Assembly: GCF_024055575.1 (NCBI RefSeq)
Contig: NZ_JAMXOE010000033.1
Location: 1 to 64,000, forward strand
Reading direction: 5' to 3'
DNA from: Mucilaginibacter flavidus
GTDB lineage: Bacteria > Bacteroidota > Bacteroidia > Sphingobacteriales > Sphingobacteriaceae
DNA: 64,000 nucleotides
Shown here: piece after piece, positions 17,468 through 25,167 of the stretch
Position numbering within the stretch: the first letter of the stretch is position 1
How the letters are laid out: each line of letters opens with the position of its first letter
Position numbers and translations under genes: made by a program
The notes under the pieces: model-generated
What the model saw: the letters and a program-made list of their open reading frames with translations, nothing else
The model's database searches: none
Told to the model about the DNA's origin: nothing

Positions 17468-17570
17468 AAAATAATTTATTACCGATTAAACCGTTTAACA
17501 AAATTTTAGTCTATACTTTACATACCGGCCAAAACCGATATCAAAGATTTTCAAATAACAATATTTCATC

Positions 17571-18644
17571 ATGAAAGCGATATATAAAAATGTTTTAAAC
17601 ACAGCTTTAGGCACACTGGTATGTGCGTTTTTAGCAATACCTGCAAGCGCCCAGCACAGGCCATCAACCAGTGGTGGTGGCGGTGGCGGGGGAGGCGGTG
17701 GTAGCAGCAGCAGCGGCTCATCATCAAGGCCTTCGGTTAGCAGCGCGCCGTCTTCGCCCCCTTCTTATAGCAGGGCGCCGCAGCAAAGCAGCAGCAATAT
17801 TGGCGTTTCGAGGCCCTCGTCTGTTGCGCCAAGGCAATCATATAATAATGGCAGCAACAATGGCCAGCAGGGTTACGCCCGTCCAAATACTTCGCAGCGT
17901 GTAGGCGTTGCACCGCGCCCCGGTTATAACTATGGTCAGCGCCCTGCAGTTGGTGCACGTGGCAATTACGGTTATGCACCGCGTACTTACGATGCTACCC
18001 ACAGACCGGCAACCGGTAACGGTTATACCTACCGCAGTTCTCCGCGTATTGGCTACGGCAATGGCGGTTACTGGGGTAATCATAATTACAACCACTATTA
18101 CCATGGGTATTATAACTCATACTATCTGCCACGTCTTGGCTTTGCAATAGGCGAATTGCCTTACGGGTATTATCCGTTTTATTATGGCGATTTCCAATAC
18201 TACTACAGCGATGGTTTGTTTTATCAATATGACAACAGCCAGTATACCGTAGTTGAGCCGCCAATTGGTGCCGAGGTAAAGGAACTACCTGAAAAAGCAC
18301 AGTCGATTGTAATTAACGGTCAGCAATACTATGAGTTGAATGGCGTATACTATCAGCCCGTTACGAAAGACGATGGCACAGTAGTTTACCAGGTTGCCGG
18401 TAAAGATGGCGAGCTAAATACAGCTAGCGGCAACAACATACAGGACGACCAGCCGCAAGGCCCGCAAATGGGTGACATTGTAACCCAACTGCCTCCTGAT
18501 TGCAGGAAGATAAAAGTTAACGGCGACAAGCTGTGGGTATCTCCGGATGGAGTTTACTACAAAGAGCAAGCCGATACCAATGGCAACAAAAGCTATAAAG
18601 TGGTAGGCTTACCATCAGACGAGCAACCTGACCAGCAAAACTAA
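17571..18644 (+). CDS. Exported Gly/Ser-rich DUF6515 family protein
   Basis: A 357-residue protein. An N-terminal signal sequence (ending SAQ at about residue 28) is followed by a ten-Gly run and a Ser/Pro/Asn/Tyr-rich low-complexity region to about residue 195 with many GYNYG/YHGYYN-type motifs. The C-terminal half has a repeated theme, IVINGQQYYELNGVYYQPV and IKVNGDKLWVSPDGVYYKEQ, characteristic of the domain I know as DUF6515. Function is unknown; it is probably a surface or periplasmic protein. Other frames through the low-complexity part are open but are only shadows. A terminator follows directly. Confidence 0.8.
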   Translation: MKAIYKNVLNTALGTLVCAFLAIPASAQHRPSTSGGGGGGGGGGSSSSGSSSRPSVSSAPSSPPSYSRAPQQSSSNIGVSRPSSVAPRQSYNNGSNNGQQGYARPNTSQRVGVAPRPGYNYGQRPAVGARGNYGYAPRTYDATHRPATGNGYTYRSSPRIGYGNGGYWGNHNYNHYYHGYYNSYYLPRLGFAIGELPYGYYPFYYGDFQYYYSDGLFYQYDNSQYTVVEPPIGAEVKELPEKAQSIVINGQQYYELNGVYYQPVTKDDGTVVYQVAGKDGELNTASGNNIQDDQPQGPQMGDIVTQLPPDCRKIKVNGDKLWVSPDGVYYKEQADTNGNKSYKVVGLPSDEQPDQQN

Positions 18645-18662
18645 TTGTTGAAACAGATACAA

Positions 18663-18695
18663 AAAAGCCGCCTCTGATTTACAGGGACGGCTTTT
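18663..18695 (+). terminator. Rho-independent terminator after the DUF6515 gene
   Basis: AAAAGCCG and CGGCTTTT form an 8-bp stem, extended by CCT/AGG inside, with a following TTTT tract. It lies 18 bp after the stop codon. Confidence 0.75.
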
Positions 18696-18703
18696 GTTTT
18701 ATA

Positions 18704-18747
18704 ATTAAATGTGGTAGACGCAAAATTTTGCGTCTACCACATTTAAT
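18704..18747. repeat. Perfect 44-bp palindrome between convergent genes
   Basis: The two 22-bp arms, beginning ATTAAATGTGGTAGACGC and meeting at CAAAATTTTG, are perfectly complementary with no loop. The right end includes the stop codon of the carboxypeptidase gene (TTA at 18743-18745). GACGCAAAATTTTGCGTC is a core I know from other Bacteroidota intergenic repeats. It probably works as a terminator for the minus-strand gene. Confidence 0.85.
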
Positions 18748-20260
18748 ATTTCGCAGGCGTACCCGGTTTCGGTACTGATTCTGAGATGAACTTCCTAAGA
18801 TTTTCGGTGGCTACAGGTATATCATCCTTTCGCAGGTATAACATGTGCCCGCTTTGGTAACCTTCCCATTTCAGGCGGTCTTTAAGCTTGCCGCTTGGAT
18901 CGAGCTGCCACATGCTGTATTTAGCGTTAAAGTAGTCGCAGGCGCCATCATAATAGCCCGATTGTATCAACAGGTGCAGGTATGGGTTTTGTGCCATTGC
19001 CTGGCGCAGGTTTTCGCCAACATGGTTGTTCTTATCATCCCATGGCCACACGCTGCCGAACATGTTGTATTTAATATCGGTTTTATAATTCAGCTCATTG
19101 CGCATGTAGATATTGATAGCCGGTGTAAAAGAATGCAGCCATGACACCAACTCAGCGTTATAGTCAGGACTGGTGCCGCTAGTTTGCCTGTCTATTCCCC
19201 TGTAGCGCGAATCGAGACGGCCTACGGTAAAGCCCTTGTCCCGCAGCAACTCTTTCCAGAACAACTCGTATGATACATCAAGGTTGTTGTCAATAATTAC
19301 TTTTTCAGATATCCCTGTGTATTTTGCCATTTTGGCGGCCATGGCGGTGCGCTGGGCATCATCAATAAATCCGCCACGCGATAGTGCAGGTATCAGCTCG
19401 TTAATGGTAAAGCTTTCAACTTCGGGCAAAAATGCGGTGATATCTTTTTGCTGCAAATCGGCTGCAAGGGCCTTGTGGTACCAGGCAGTAGCGGCAAAAT
19501 AAGGGATCTTAAGGGCCGCCTGTACGGGGCCGCTCCGCTCGATACCCAGATCAGTTGGCGATACTAAAACCACGCCATTCAGGTACATCCACTGGGCTTC
19601 CTGCAATTCAAGGGCCAGGCCAGAGGCCCTTACAGTTCCGTAGCTCTCGCCAATCAAGAATTTAGGCGAGGCCCAGCGGTTTTTACGGGTAACAAAGGTG
19701 CTTATCCACTCGGCAAGGTATTTTACGTCTTCGTTAACGCCAAAAAATTTGGAGCCAGGTGTGCCTTTGTCAACTATGCGCGAGTAGCCGGTATTAACCG
19801 GGTCGAGGTACACAATATCGGCAATATCCAGTATCGAATTGGCGTTATCGCGCATGCCATATGGCTGAACAGGGTAGCCTTCATTATCAATATTAAGCAA
19901 ACGTGGTCCGGTATAACCTATTTCCATCCAAACCGATGGCGTACCGGGGCCTCCGTTAAATGATATTACCAGCGGGCGGGTTGAGCGGTCGGTAACGTCA
20001 TCCCTTTCATAATAAGTGTAAAATACGCCGGCAACCGGGCGGCCATCTGCATCCCAAACGGGCATGCTGCCGGCAGTTGCGGTATACGGAACAACTTTGC
20101 CTTTTATGGTTACCTGGTGTTTGGTAACCACGGCGGAGTCGACATTTAAAATGCGGCTTTTTGTAATTGGGTTAGTGTTTTTTGGTGGTGCTGCTTCCTG
20201 TGCGAAAGTTGTGGTGATTCCGCAGCAAAGGGCTGCAAAAGCAATGAATTGTTTTTTCAT
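18743..20260 (-). CDS. Secreted S10 family serine carboxypeptidase
   Basis: A 505-residue protein with signal peptide MKKQFIAFAALCCGITTTFA. It belongs to peptidase family S10, alpha/beta hydrolases that remove C-terminal residues. The oxyanion segment SFNGGPGTPSVW, the nucleophile elbow IGESYGTVRA (Ser about 206), an Asp region near SGYYDGACDYF and the late His in GYQSGHMLYL are all visible. It is probably periplasmic. It stands alone, convergent with the DUF6515 gene, and its stop codon lies inside a perfect palindrome. Confidence 0.9.
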   Translation of the reverse strand: MKKQFIAFAALCCGITTTFAQEAAPPKNTNPITKSRILNVDSAVVTKHQVTIKGKVVPYTATAGSMPVWDADGRPVAGVFYTYYERDDVTDRSTRPLVISFNGGPGTPSVWMEIGYTGPRLLNIDNEGYPVQPYGMRDNANSILDIADIVYLDPVNTGYSRIVDKGTPGSKFFGVNEDVKYLAEWISTFVTRKNRWASPKFLIGESYGTVRASGLALELQEAQWMYLNGVVLVSPTDLGIERSGPVQAALKIPYFAATAWYHKALAADLQQKDITAFLPEVESFTINELIPALSRGGFIDDAQRTAMAAKMAKYTGISEKVIIDNNLDVSYELFWKELLRDKGFTVGRLDSRYRGIDRQTSGTSPDYNAELVSWLHSFTPAINIYMRNELNYKTDIKYNMFGSVWPWDDKNNHVGENLRQAMAQNPYLHLLIQSGYYDGACDYFNAKYSMWQLDPSGKLKDRLKWEGYQSGHMLYLRKDDIPVATENLRKFISESVPKPGTPAKY

Positions 20261-20430
20261 CTTTTGAATTGATAAGCGGTCGGGATGTCAGTTAATACTC
20301 GTTCTTTACTGTTTTTGCCGGTAAAGTTTACAATACTACCTTTTTAATTGTGCTTTTGCAATGGGTTAAATACACTAAGCAGGTGGAGTTTTGTAAAAAT
20401 ACAATAGCGGAATGCCGTTATTTTGAATTT

Positions 20431-21624
20431 TTATAACGGGAAACTAAACTTCCCCATCAAAACGGCCGGGTTATTACCAATAGCAATGGGTTCGCCACAT
20501 AATGCCTCATTGCCAAGCAAGGCAAAAAGGATAGCTTCTTTGGCATCCGGATTTATGCCCAGTTCGGCGGTATCTTTAATTACACTGGTTGGCAATTTCT
20601 TTTTAAGCTGATCAATAATATAAGGGTTGCGTGCCCCACCGCCGCTGGTGAATATTTTGATATCATCAGCTTTAAAGTTTTGTTGGATAAATTGAGTTAT
20701 CGATTGAGCGGTAAACGCGCTTAGCGTGCACACCAAATCTTCATTTGGGATAGCTGCTGTGCCCGACATTAATTGTGCTTCATCAACGAAAGCCATTCCA
20801 AATAACTCCGGCCCGGTTGTTTTTGGCGCAGCTTCCCTAAAAAACGGGTGGACAAACAGGGCCTCTAACAAAGGCTCATTCACGCTGCCGGATAGGGCAA
20901 TTTTCGAATCTTTATCATAAGGCTGGTTATAGTATTTCCGACAGGCGGCATCTATTAATGTATTGCCGGGACCAATATCGGTACACAAAACATCGGCATA
21001 ATTTCCGTCGGCGGGCAGCCAGGTAAGGTTGGCAATGCCGCCTATGTTTAGCAATATGCGGTTCTCGCCGGGTTTACTGCCCAGCAATACATCACCGTAT
21101 AACGCCAACGGGGCCCCTTCGCCGCCTGCTACAATATGTTTTTGCCTAAAATCGCTAATGGCTAATATGCCGGTTTTTACCGCCAGGTGGTCCCCATCGC
21201 CAATTTGCAGGGTGGCGTTTGGGTAATCTTTTAGCTGGTGAAGCCGCTTGGGCGCATGATAAATAGTTTGCCCGTGGCTGGCTATAAAGTCAATTTCGGT
21301 TGGGTTTATTTTCCATTCGGCAAGTGCCTGCAAAATCAGGTCACCATGAAAGCTGCCGATATAGGCGTTAAGTAAACAAACCTTTTCGAGGCTGGCTTCT
21401 TTTTTTGCGAAAACCTGCTGCACTTCTCTTTTAAAGCTATCGGCATAAGGGATAGTAGTAAAATTAACCAGCGAGAATTGGGTTTGGAGGCCATTACCAG
21501 TAAAACGGCACAAAGCAATATCCAACCCATCCAACGAGGTGCCCGACATTAAGCCGATGCACAGCTTCTCGTCTTTTTGGGCGATGTTTACAAGCTTTTG
21601 CAGGTTGGTGTTGAGGGCTAACAT
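20431..21624 (-). CDS. anmK: Anhydro-N-acetylmuramic acid kinase
   Basis: A 397-residue kinase that opens and phosphorylates 1,6-anhydro-MurNAc released from the cell wall, giving MurNAc-6-phosphate. Motifs are GLMSGTSLDGLDIALCRF (ATP site), ASHGQTIYH, LNIGGIANLTWLP and DIGPGNTLIDAACRKY. It has about 20 more residues at the N-terminus than usual, so an internal start is possible. It is divergent from the glucosamine-6-phosphate deaminase gene; together they cover entry of wall amino sugars into glycolysis. Confidence 0.93.
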   Translation of the reverse strand: MLALNTNLQKLVNIAQKDEKLCIGLMSGTSLDGLDIALCRFTGNGLQTQFSLVNFTTIPYADSFKREVQQVFAKKEASLEKVCLLNAYIGSFHGDLILQALAEWKINPTEIDFIASHGQTIYHAPKRLHQLKDYPNATLQIGDGDHLAVKTGILAISDFRQKHIVAGGEGAPLALYGDVLLGSKPGENRILLNIGGIANLTWLPADGNYADVLCTDIGPGNTLIDAACRKYYNQPYDKDSKIALSGSVNEPLLEALFVHPFFREAAPKTTGPELFGMAFVDEAQLMSGTAAIPNEDLVCTLSAFTAQSITQFIQQNFKADDIKIFTSGGGARNPYIIDQLKKKLPTSVIKDTAELGINPDAKEAILFALLGNEALCGEPIAIGNNPAVLMGKFSFPL

Positions 21625-21696
21625 GGGGTTAAATTAGGTAAATGTTTAAGCCTGCACAATAGTTAAATTATAATTCAACATTCCCGACATATCTGA

Positions 21697-21704
21697 TATA
21701 TTTG
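21697..21704 (+). promoter_or_regulatory. -7 promoter box for nagB
   Basis: TATATTTG fits TAnnTTTG and lies 71 bp before the nagB start. No good -33 TTTG is visible at the expected spacing. Confidence 0.5.
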
Positions 21705-21774
21705 CTTAAACCAATATTTTAACGGATACAGTTAGTTTTTAGCGCGGGGCATCCGCGGTTAAGGCCAACTACTT

Positions 21775-23718
21775 ATGAACCCACACAACCAACCCAAAAT
21801 GGCCCGATTAAATTTATTAGAAGAGACACGTTATGAGAAGCTGCCGGTAACGGTGTACGACAACCAGCAGAAAGCGTCGGTAGCGGTAGCACAGCGGATA
21901 GCAAAGCTGATTAAAAGCAAAACAGAAAAAGGCGAAAAAACAGTGCTTGGCCTTGCCACCGGCGTAACACCGATTAATGTTTATGCCGAACTGGTAAGAT
22001 TACACCAGCAGGAAGGCCTGACTTTTAAAAATGTGATCACTTTTAATTTGGACGAGTACTACCCCATGCAGCCCAATACTGCGCAGAGCTATGTAACGTT
22101 CATGAACGAAAACCTGTTCAATCATGTCGATATTGATAAAAGCAACGTGCACATCCCCGATGGTACACTGGACCTGGATGCAGTCGCGGGTTTTTGTTTA
22201 GAATACGAAAAAAAGATAACAGCCCTTGGCGGACTGGATTTACAAATACTGGGTATAGGCCGTACCGGCCACATCGGCTTTAATGAGCCGGGCTCGGCCC
22301 CAAACTCGGGCACACGCCTGGTAACGTTGGACGATTTGACCCGTAATGATGCCTCCCGTGACTTCGGTGGTAAGCAAAACGTGCCCACCAAAGCCATCAC
22401 CATGGGCATAGGTACCATTTTCAAAGCCCGTGAAATTATCCTGATGGCCTGGAGCCTGAAGAAAGCGCCGATCATCAAAAAAGCAGTAGAAGGCGAAATG
22501 TCGGGCGAAGTGCCGGCTACTTATTTGCAGTTATCGGACAATGTGGAGTTTGTGTTGGATGCACCTGCGGCAAGTTCACTTACAAGATTCAATACCCCAT
22601 GGCTGGTAAAAGATTGTGTTTGGGAAAACAGCATGAAAAAGAAAGCCGTTATCTGGCTGGCCGATAACCTGGGCAAACCCATACTGAAACTTACCGAAGA
22701 AGACTACAATAACCACGGCATGGCCCAACTGGCAGTTGAACAGGGCCCGGTTTATAACATCAACATCGATATATTTAATCAACTGCAGCATACCATCACC
22801 GGCTGGCCGGGTGGCAAGCCTGATGCTGACGACAGCCAACGACCGGAACGGGCAGAACCTGCAAGGAAACGTTCCATCATTTTTTCACCGCACCCGGACG
22901 ATGATGTGATCTCGATGGGGGGAACATTTATCAGGCTTGTTGACCAGGGGCATGATGTACATGTAGCCTACCAGACATCGGGTAATACCGCCGTATGGGA
23001 TGATGATGTATTGCGCTTTGTTGAATTTGCCATCGACTTTAATCAAAGTATAGGCGATGACAATACCAAACTAAAAAAAGTGTATGAAGACATGCGTGCC
23101 TTTATGCCGACCAAAAAACCGAACCAGATTGACACCAAAGAAATACGGGATGTAAAAGGGTTCATTAGAAAAACAGAAGCCATCTCGGGAGCAAGGTATG
23201 CAGGCCTCGAAGATGATCATATCCACTTTATGGCCCTGCCGTTTTATGAGACAGGTAAAATAAAAAAGAATACCGCAGGCGAGAAAGACATCAAGCTAAC
23301 TATCGAACTGCTCAACAAGGTAAAACCCCACCAGATATTTGCCGCCGGCGACTTTGCCGACCCGAACGGCACCCACCTGGTTTGTTTCAATATCATCCTC
23401 GGCGCATTACGAGAACTGCAAAAAACAGAAGACTGGGTAAAAGACTGCTGGCTGTGGATGTACCGCGGCGCCTGGCTGGAGTTTGAAACGCACGAAATAG
23501 AAATGGCCGTACCGTTATCACCACAGGAAGTGATCCGCAAGCGCAATGCCATCTTTAAACACCAGAGCCAAAAAGACAGGCCGGTTTTCCCGGGCGATGA
23601 TGCGAGAGAGTTTTGGGTAAGGGCTGAAGACAGAACCCGCGAAACCGCGCATGCTTATGACAAACTGGGCATGGCCGAATATGAGGCGATGGAGGCGTTT
23701 GTACGGTATATCTTTTAA
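21775..23718 (+). CDS. nagB: Glucosamine-6-phosphate deaminase fused to a PIG-L deacetylase domain
   Basis: A 647-residue two-domain protein. The N-terminal half (about 15-290) is NagB: LGLATGVTPINVYAELV, FNLDEYYPM, and GIGRTGHIGFNEPGS. It converts glucosamine-6-phosphate to fructose-6-phosphate and ammonia. From about residue 360 a LmbE/PIG-L domain begins with FSPHPDDDVISMGG, the zinc-binding HPDD motif of N-acetyl-sugar deacetylases, and NGTHLVCF. This fusion is known in Bacteroidota and may combine deacetylation and deamination. A second possible start is Met9 (MARLNLLEETRYEK). Confidence 0.92.
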   Translation: MNPHNQPKMARLNLLEETRYEKLPVTVYDNQQKASVAVAQRIAKLIKSKTEKGEKTVLGLATGVTPINVYAELVRLHQQEGLTFKNVITFNLDEYYPMQPNTAQSYVTFMNENLFNHVDIDKSNVHIPDGTLDLDAVAGFCLEYEKKITALGGLDLQILGIGRTGHIGFNEPGSAPNSGTRLVTLDDLTRNDASRDFGGKQNVPTKAITMGIGTIFKAREIILMAWSLKKAPIIKKAVEGEMSGEVPATYLQLSDNVEFVLDAPAASSLTRFNTPWLVKDCVWENSMKKKAVIWLADNLGKPILKLTEEDYNNHGMAQLAVEQGPVYNINIDIFNQLQHTITGWPGGKPDADDSQRPERAEPARKRSIIFSPHPDDDVISMGGTFIRLVDQGHDVHVAYQTSGNTAVWDDDVLRFVEFAIDFNQSIGDDNTKLKKVYEDMRAFMPTKKPNQIDTKEIRDVKGFIRKTEAISGARYAGLEDDHIHFMALPFYETGKIKKNTAGEKDIKLTIELLNKVKPHQIFAAGDFADPNGTHLVCFNIILGALRELQKTEDWVKDCWLWMYRGAWLEFETHEIEMAVPLSPQEVIRKRNAIFKHQSQKDRPVFPGDDAREFWVRAEDRTRETAHAYDKLGMAEYEAMEAFVRYIF

Positions 23719-23795
23719 CACGATTTACAGGATGCTAGGGATTTACAGGATTGCATCGATAATCCTGTAAATCCTATTAATCTTGAAATCGTGTT
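23717..23795. repeat. Palindromic repeat AACACGATTT...AAATCGTGTT
   Basis: The outer arms AACACGATTT and AAATCGTGTT are exact complements; inner arms ATTTACAGGATT and AATCCTGTAAAT form a second perfect 12-bp stem. It starts at the nagB stop codon and should end that transcript. A half-copy (AACACGATTTAAGGATTA) follows thiE. Confidence 0.8.
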
Positions 23796-23927
23796 TTATT
23801 TAATCACCGCCAATACCTGTGAAACCGGTGAATATGCTGCCGTGATCTTTTCTAAAAATTTGCTAAAAAAGCCCTGCGGTGTATCTATCAATATTAGCGC
23901 CGGGCGTTTGTGTTTTAAAGTTTCCAT
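23796..23927 (-). pseudogene. Possible remnant of a cysteine hydrolase (isochorismatase-like) gene
   Basis: A 43-codon frame reads METLKHKRPALILIDTPQGF and then drifts. ALILID followed by xxxGF is typical of the N-terminus of isochorismatase-family hydrolases, often found near AraC regulators. The rest of the domain is missing, so if real it is a stump. It could equally be a chance frame. Confidence 0.25.
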
Positions 23928-23988
23928 ACCCCAAAGTTGGGGCTTTGCGCCTGCTGCAATTTTGCTGTGAAGCTCTATTTGTTTGCTG

Positions 23989-24849
23989 TCAGAACACTAC
24001 TTCCTCTTCATCACGCGTATCTTTAGGCGAAACACCAAACTTTTGCTTGTACACTTTCGAGAAGTGTGATATATTTTCGAACCCGCTGGAGTAAGCTACC
24101 AGCGACACCGGGTCGCACGATTTTTTTAGCTGGTATTCAGCATATTCCAGCCTGCGGTTTATCTGCCACTTTACGGGAGTAGTATGAAAGCGTTCGGTAA
24201 ATTCTTTTTTAAAGGCGCTTACACTTCTGCCGGTAAGCTTCGCCATATCGGGTATCGACAGCTGCCTGTTAAAATTAGCCTCCATAAAGTACGCCAGGTC
24301 TACCTTTTTTTCGCTGACAAGGTATTTCAGGAATGCAACAAAAGTGTTAGTCCTGTCGCCAGCCAAAATTTGCAATAGCGTTTGATGGGCCGCAAATTTT
24401 ACGATACACCTTGAATATTCCTGGGGGTGTAAAATATGCTGGATTACCTGCTTAATATTAGCATTTATAAACTCCGTGGTTTTAAATGTAAACGGCGGCA
24501 TATCGGCACAAAACTTTTCGTATCTAATCACCGGGACGTGGCTTTCCAGGAAATAATCGACAAACTCATTCTCCATAAAAATGAGCAGGCTGGTGTAATC
24601 GTCGGACGGAAATATCTGGTAATTGCCGCGCCTTCTGAACTGTATATCCCCGGCCTGAAGGTGAAGCACGCTGCTGCCATACCTTACCTCGATAGAACCG
24701 GTTAAAACCAACTCGAGGCAATGTGCTGTTTGCAGGGTATCATCACAGCTAAAGGGCCGCTTTTTATCAATAAGCACAGCATACATATCTGATAGCCTCA
24801 GCCTGATATGCGTATGGTGATTCAGCAGGTCTTTAGGGATTTGTATCAT
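23989..24849 (-). CDS. AraC family transcriptional regulator
   Basis: A 286-residue regulator with an N-terminal cupin-like sensing region (about 15-110, including LELVLTGSIEVRYGSSVL and LQAGDIQFRRRGNYQIF) and a C-terminal double helix-turn-helix (about 185-280, with LSIPDMAKLTGRSVSAFKKE and VSLVAYSSGFENISHFSKVY). The effector is unknown. It is divergent from the amidohydrolase genes, and two almost identical 22-bp sequences lie in the gap, so control of its own gene or of the amidohydrolases is plausible. Confidence 0.92.
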   Translation of the reverse strand: MIQIPKDLLNHHTHIRLRLSDMYAVLIDKKRPFSCDDTLQTAHCLELVLTGSIEVRYGSSVLHLQAGDIQFRRRGNYQIFPSDDYTSLLIFMENEFVDYFLESHVPVIRYEKFCADMPPFTFKTTEFINANIKQVIQHILHPQEYSRCIVKFAAHQTLLQILAGDRTNTFVAFLKYLVSEKKVDLAYFMEANFNRQLSIPDMAKLTGRSVSAFKKEFTERFHTTPVKWQINRRLEYAEYQLKKSCDPVSLVAYSSGFENISHFSKVYKQKFGVSPKDTRDEEEVVF

Positions 24850-24909
24850 CGTAACAAATTAACTTCCACTAATCTACAGCTTGCACTTCTCTCTTTTTAA
24901 TTTTTTGAA

Positions 24910-24931
24910 AATTGTAACAAATGGATGATAA
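24910..24931. promoter_or_regulatory. Candidate operator, copy 1 (AATTGTAACAAAT)
   Basis: A 22-bp sequence beginning AATTGTAACAAAT and ending TGATAA; 20 of 22 bases match the copy at 25075-25096. TTGTAACAA is itself near-palindromic. Both lie between the araC-type gene and the amidohydrolase operon, making them candidate binding sites. Confidence 0.4.
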
Positions 24932-25037
24932 ATATAAATACGCGCGAATAGTCTGCCTGTTGCCCCTGTCACTCCACTTTTGGCGTACTTAAATCCATCT
25001 TGCAGAACTAAAGAAACGTCAACGGCCCAGCAAGTCA

Positions 25038-25075
25038 TCTTTCGGTCTTTACTGACTTTCCCGACTTTCGGACTA
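25038..25075. repeat. 38-bp dispersed repeat, copy B
   Basis: 35 of 38 positions match the copy at 9475-9512. It abuts the second candidate operator. The remainder of the 318-bp gap between the AraC gene and the amidohydrolase holds no gene. Confidence 0.7.
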
Positions 25076-25096
25076 ATTGTAACAAATCCATGATAA
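25075..25096. promoter_or_regulatory. Candidate operator, copy 2 (AATTGTAACAAAT)
   Basis: Second copy of the 22-bp sequence, 165 bp from the first, differing only by CC in place of GG in the middle. It is 72 bp upstream of the amidohydrolase start. Confidence 0.4.
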
Positions 25097-25167
25097 TACC
25101 CTGCTTACGATCAGGGATTTCGCTAATGTTTAATATATTTAGCTCCGTAACTGACTAAACTATTAAC

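Noticed and set aside
17671..18300. Several open frames on both strands in the DUF6515 gene
   Set aside because: They arise from its low-complexity Gly/Ser/Tyr codons; the signal peptide and the C-terminal domain fix the true frame.
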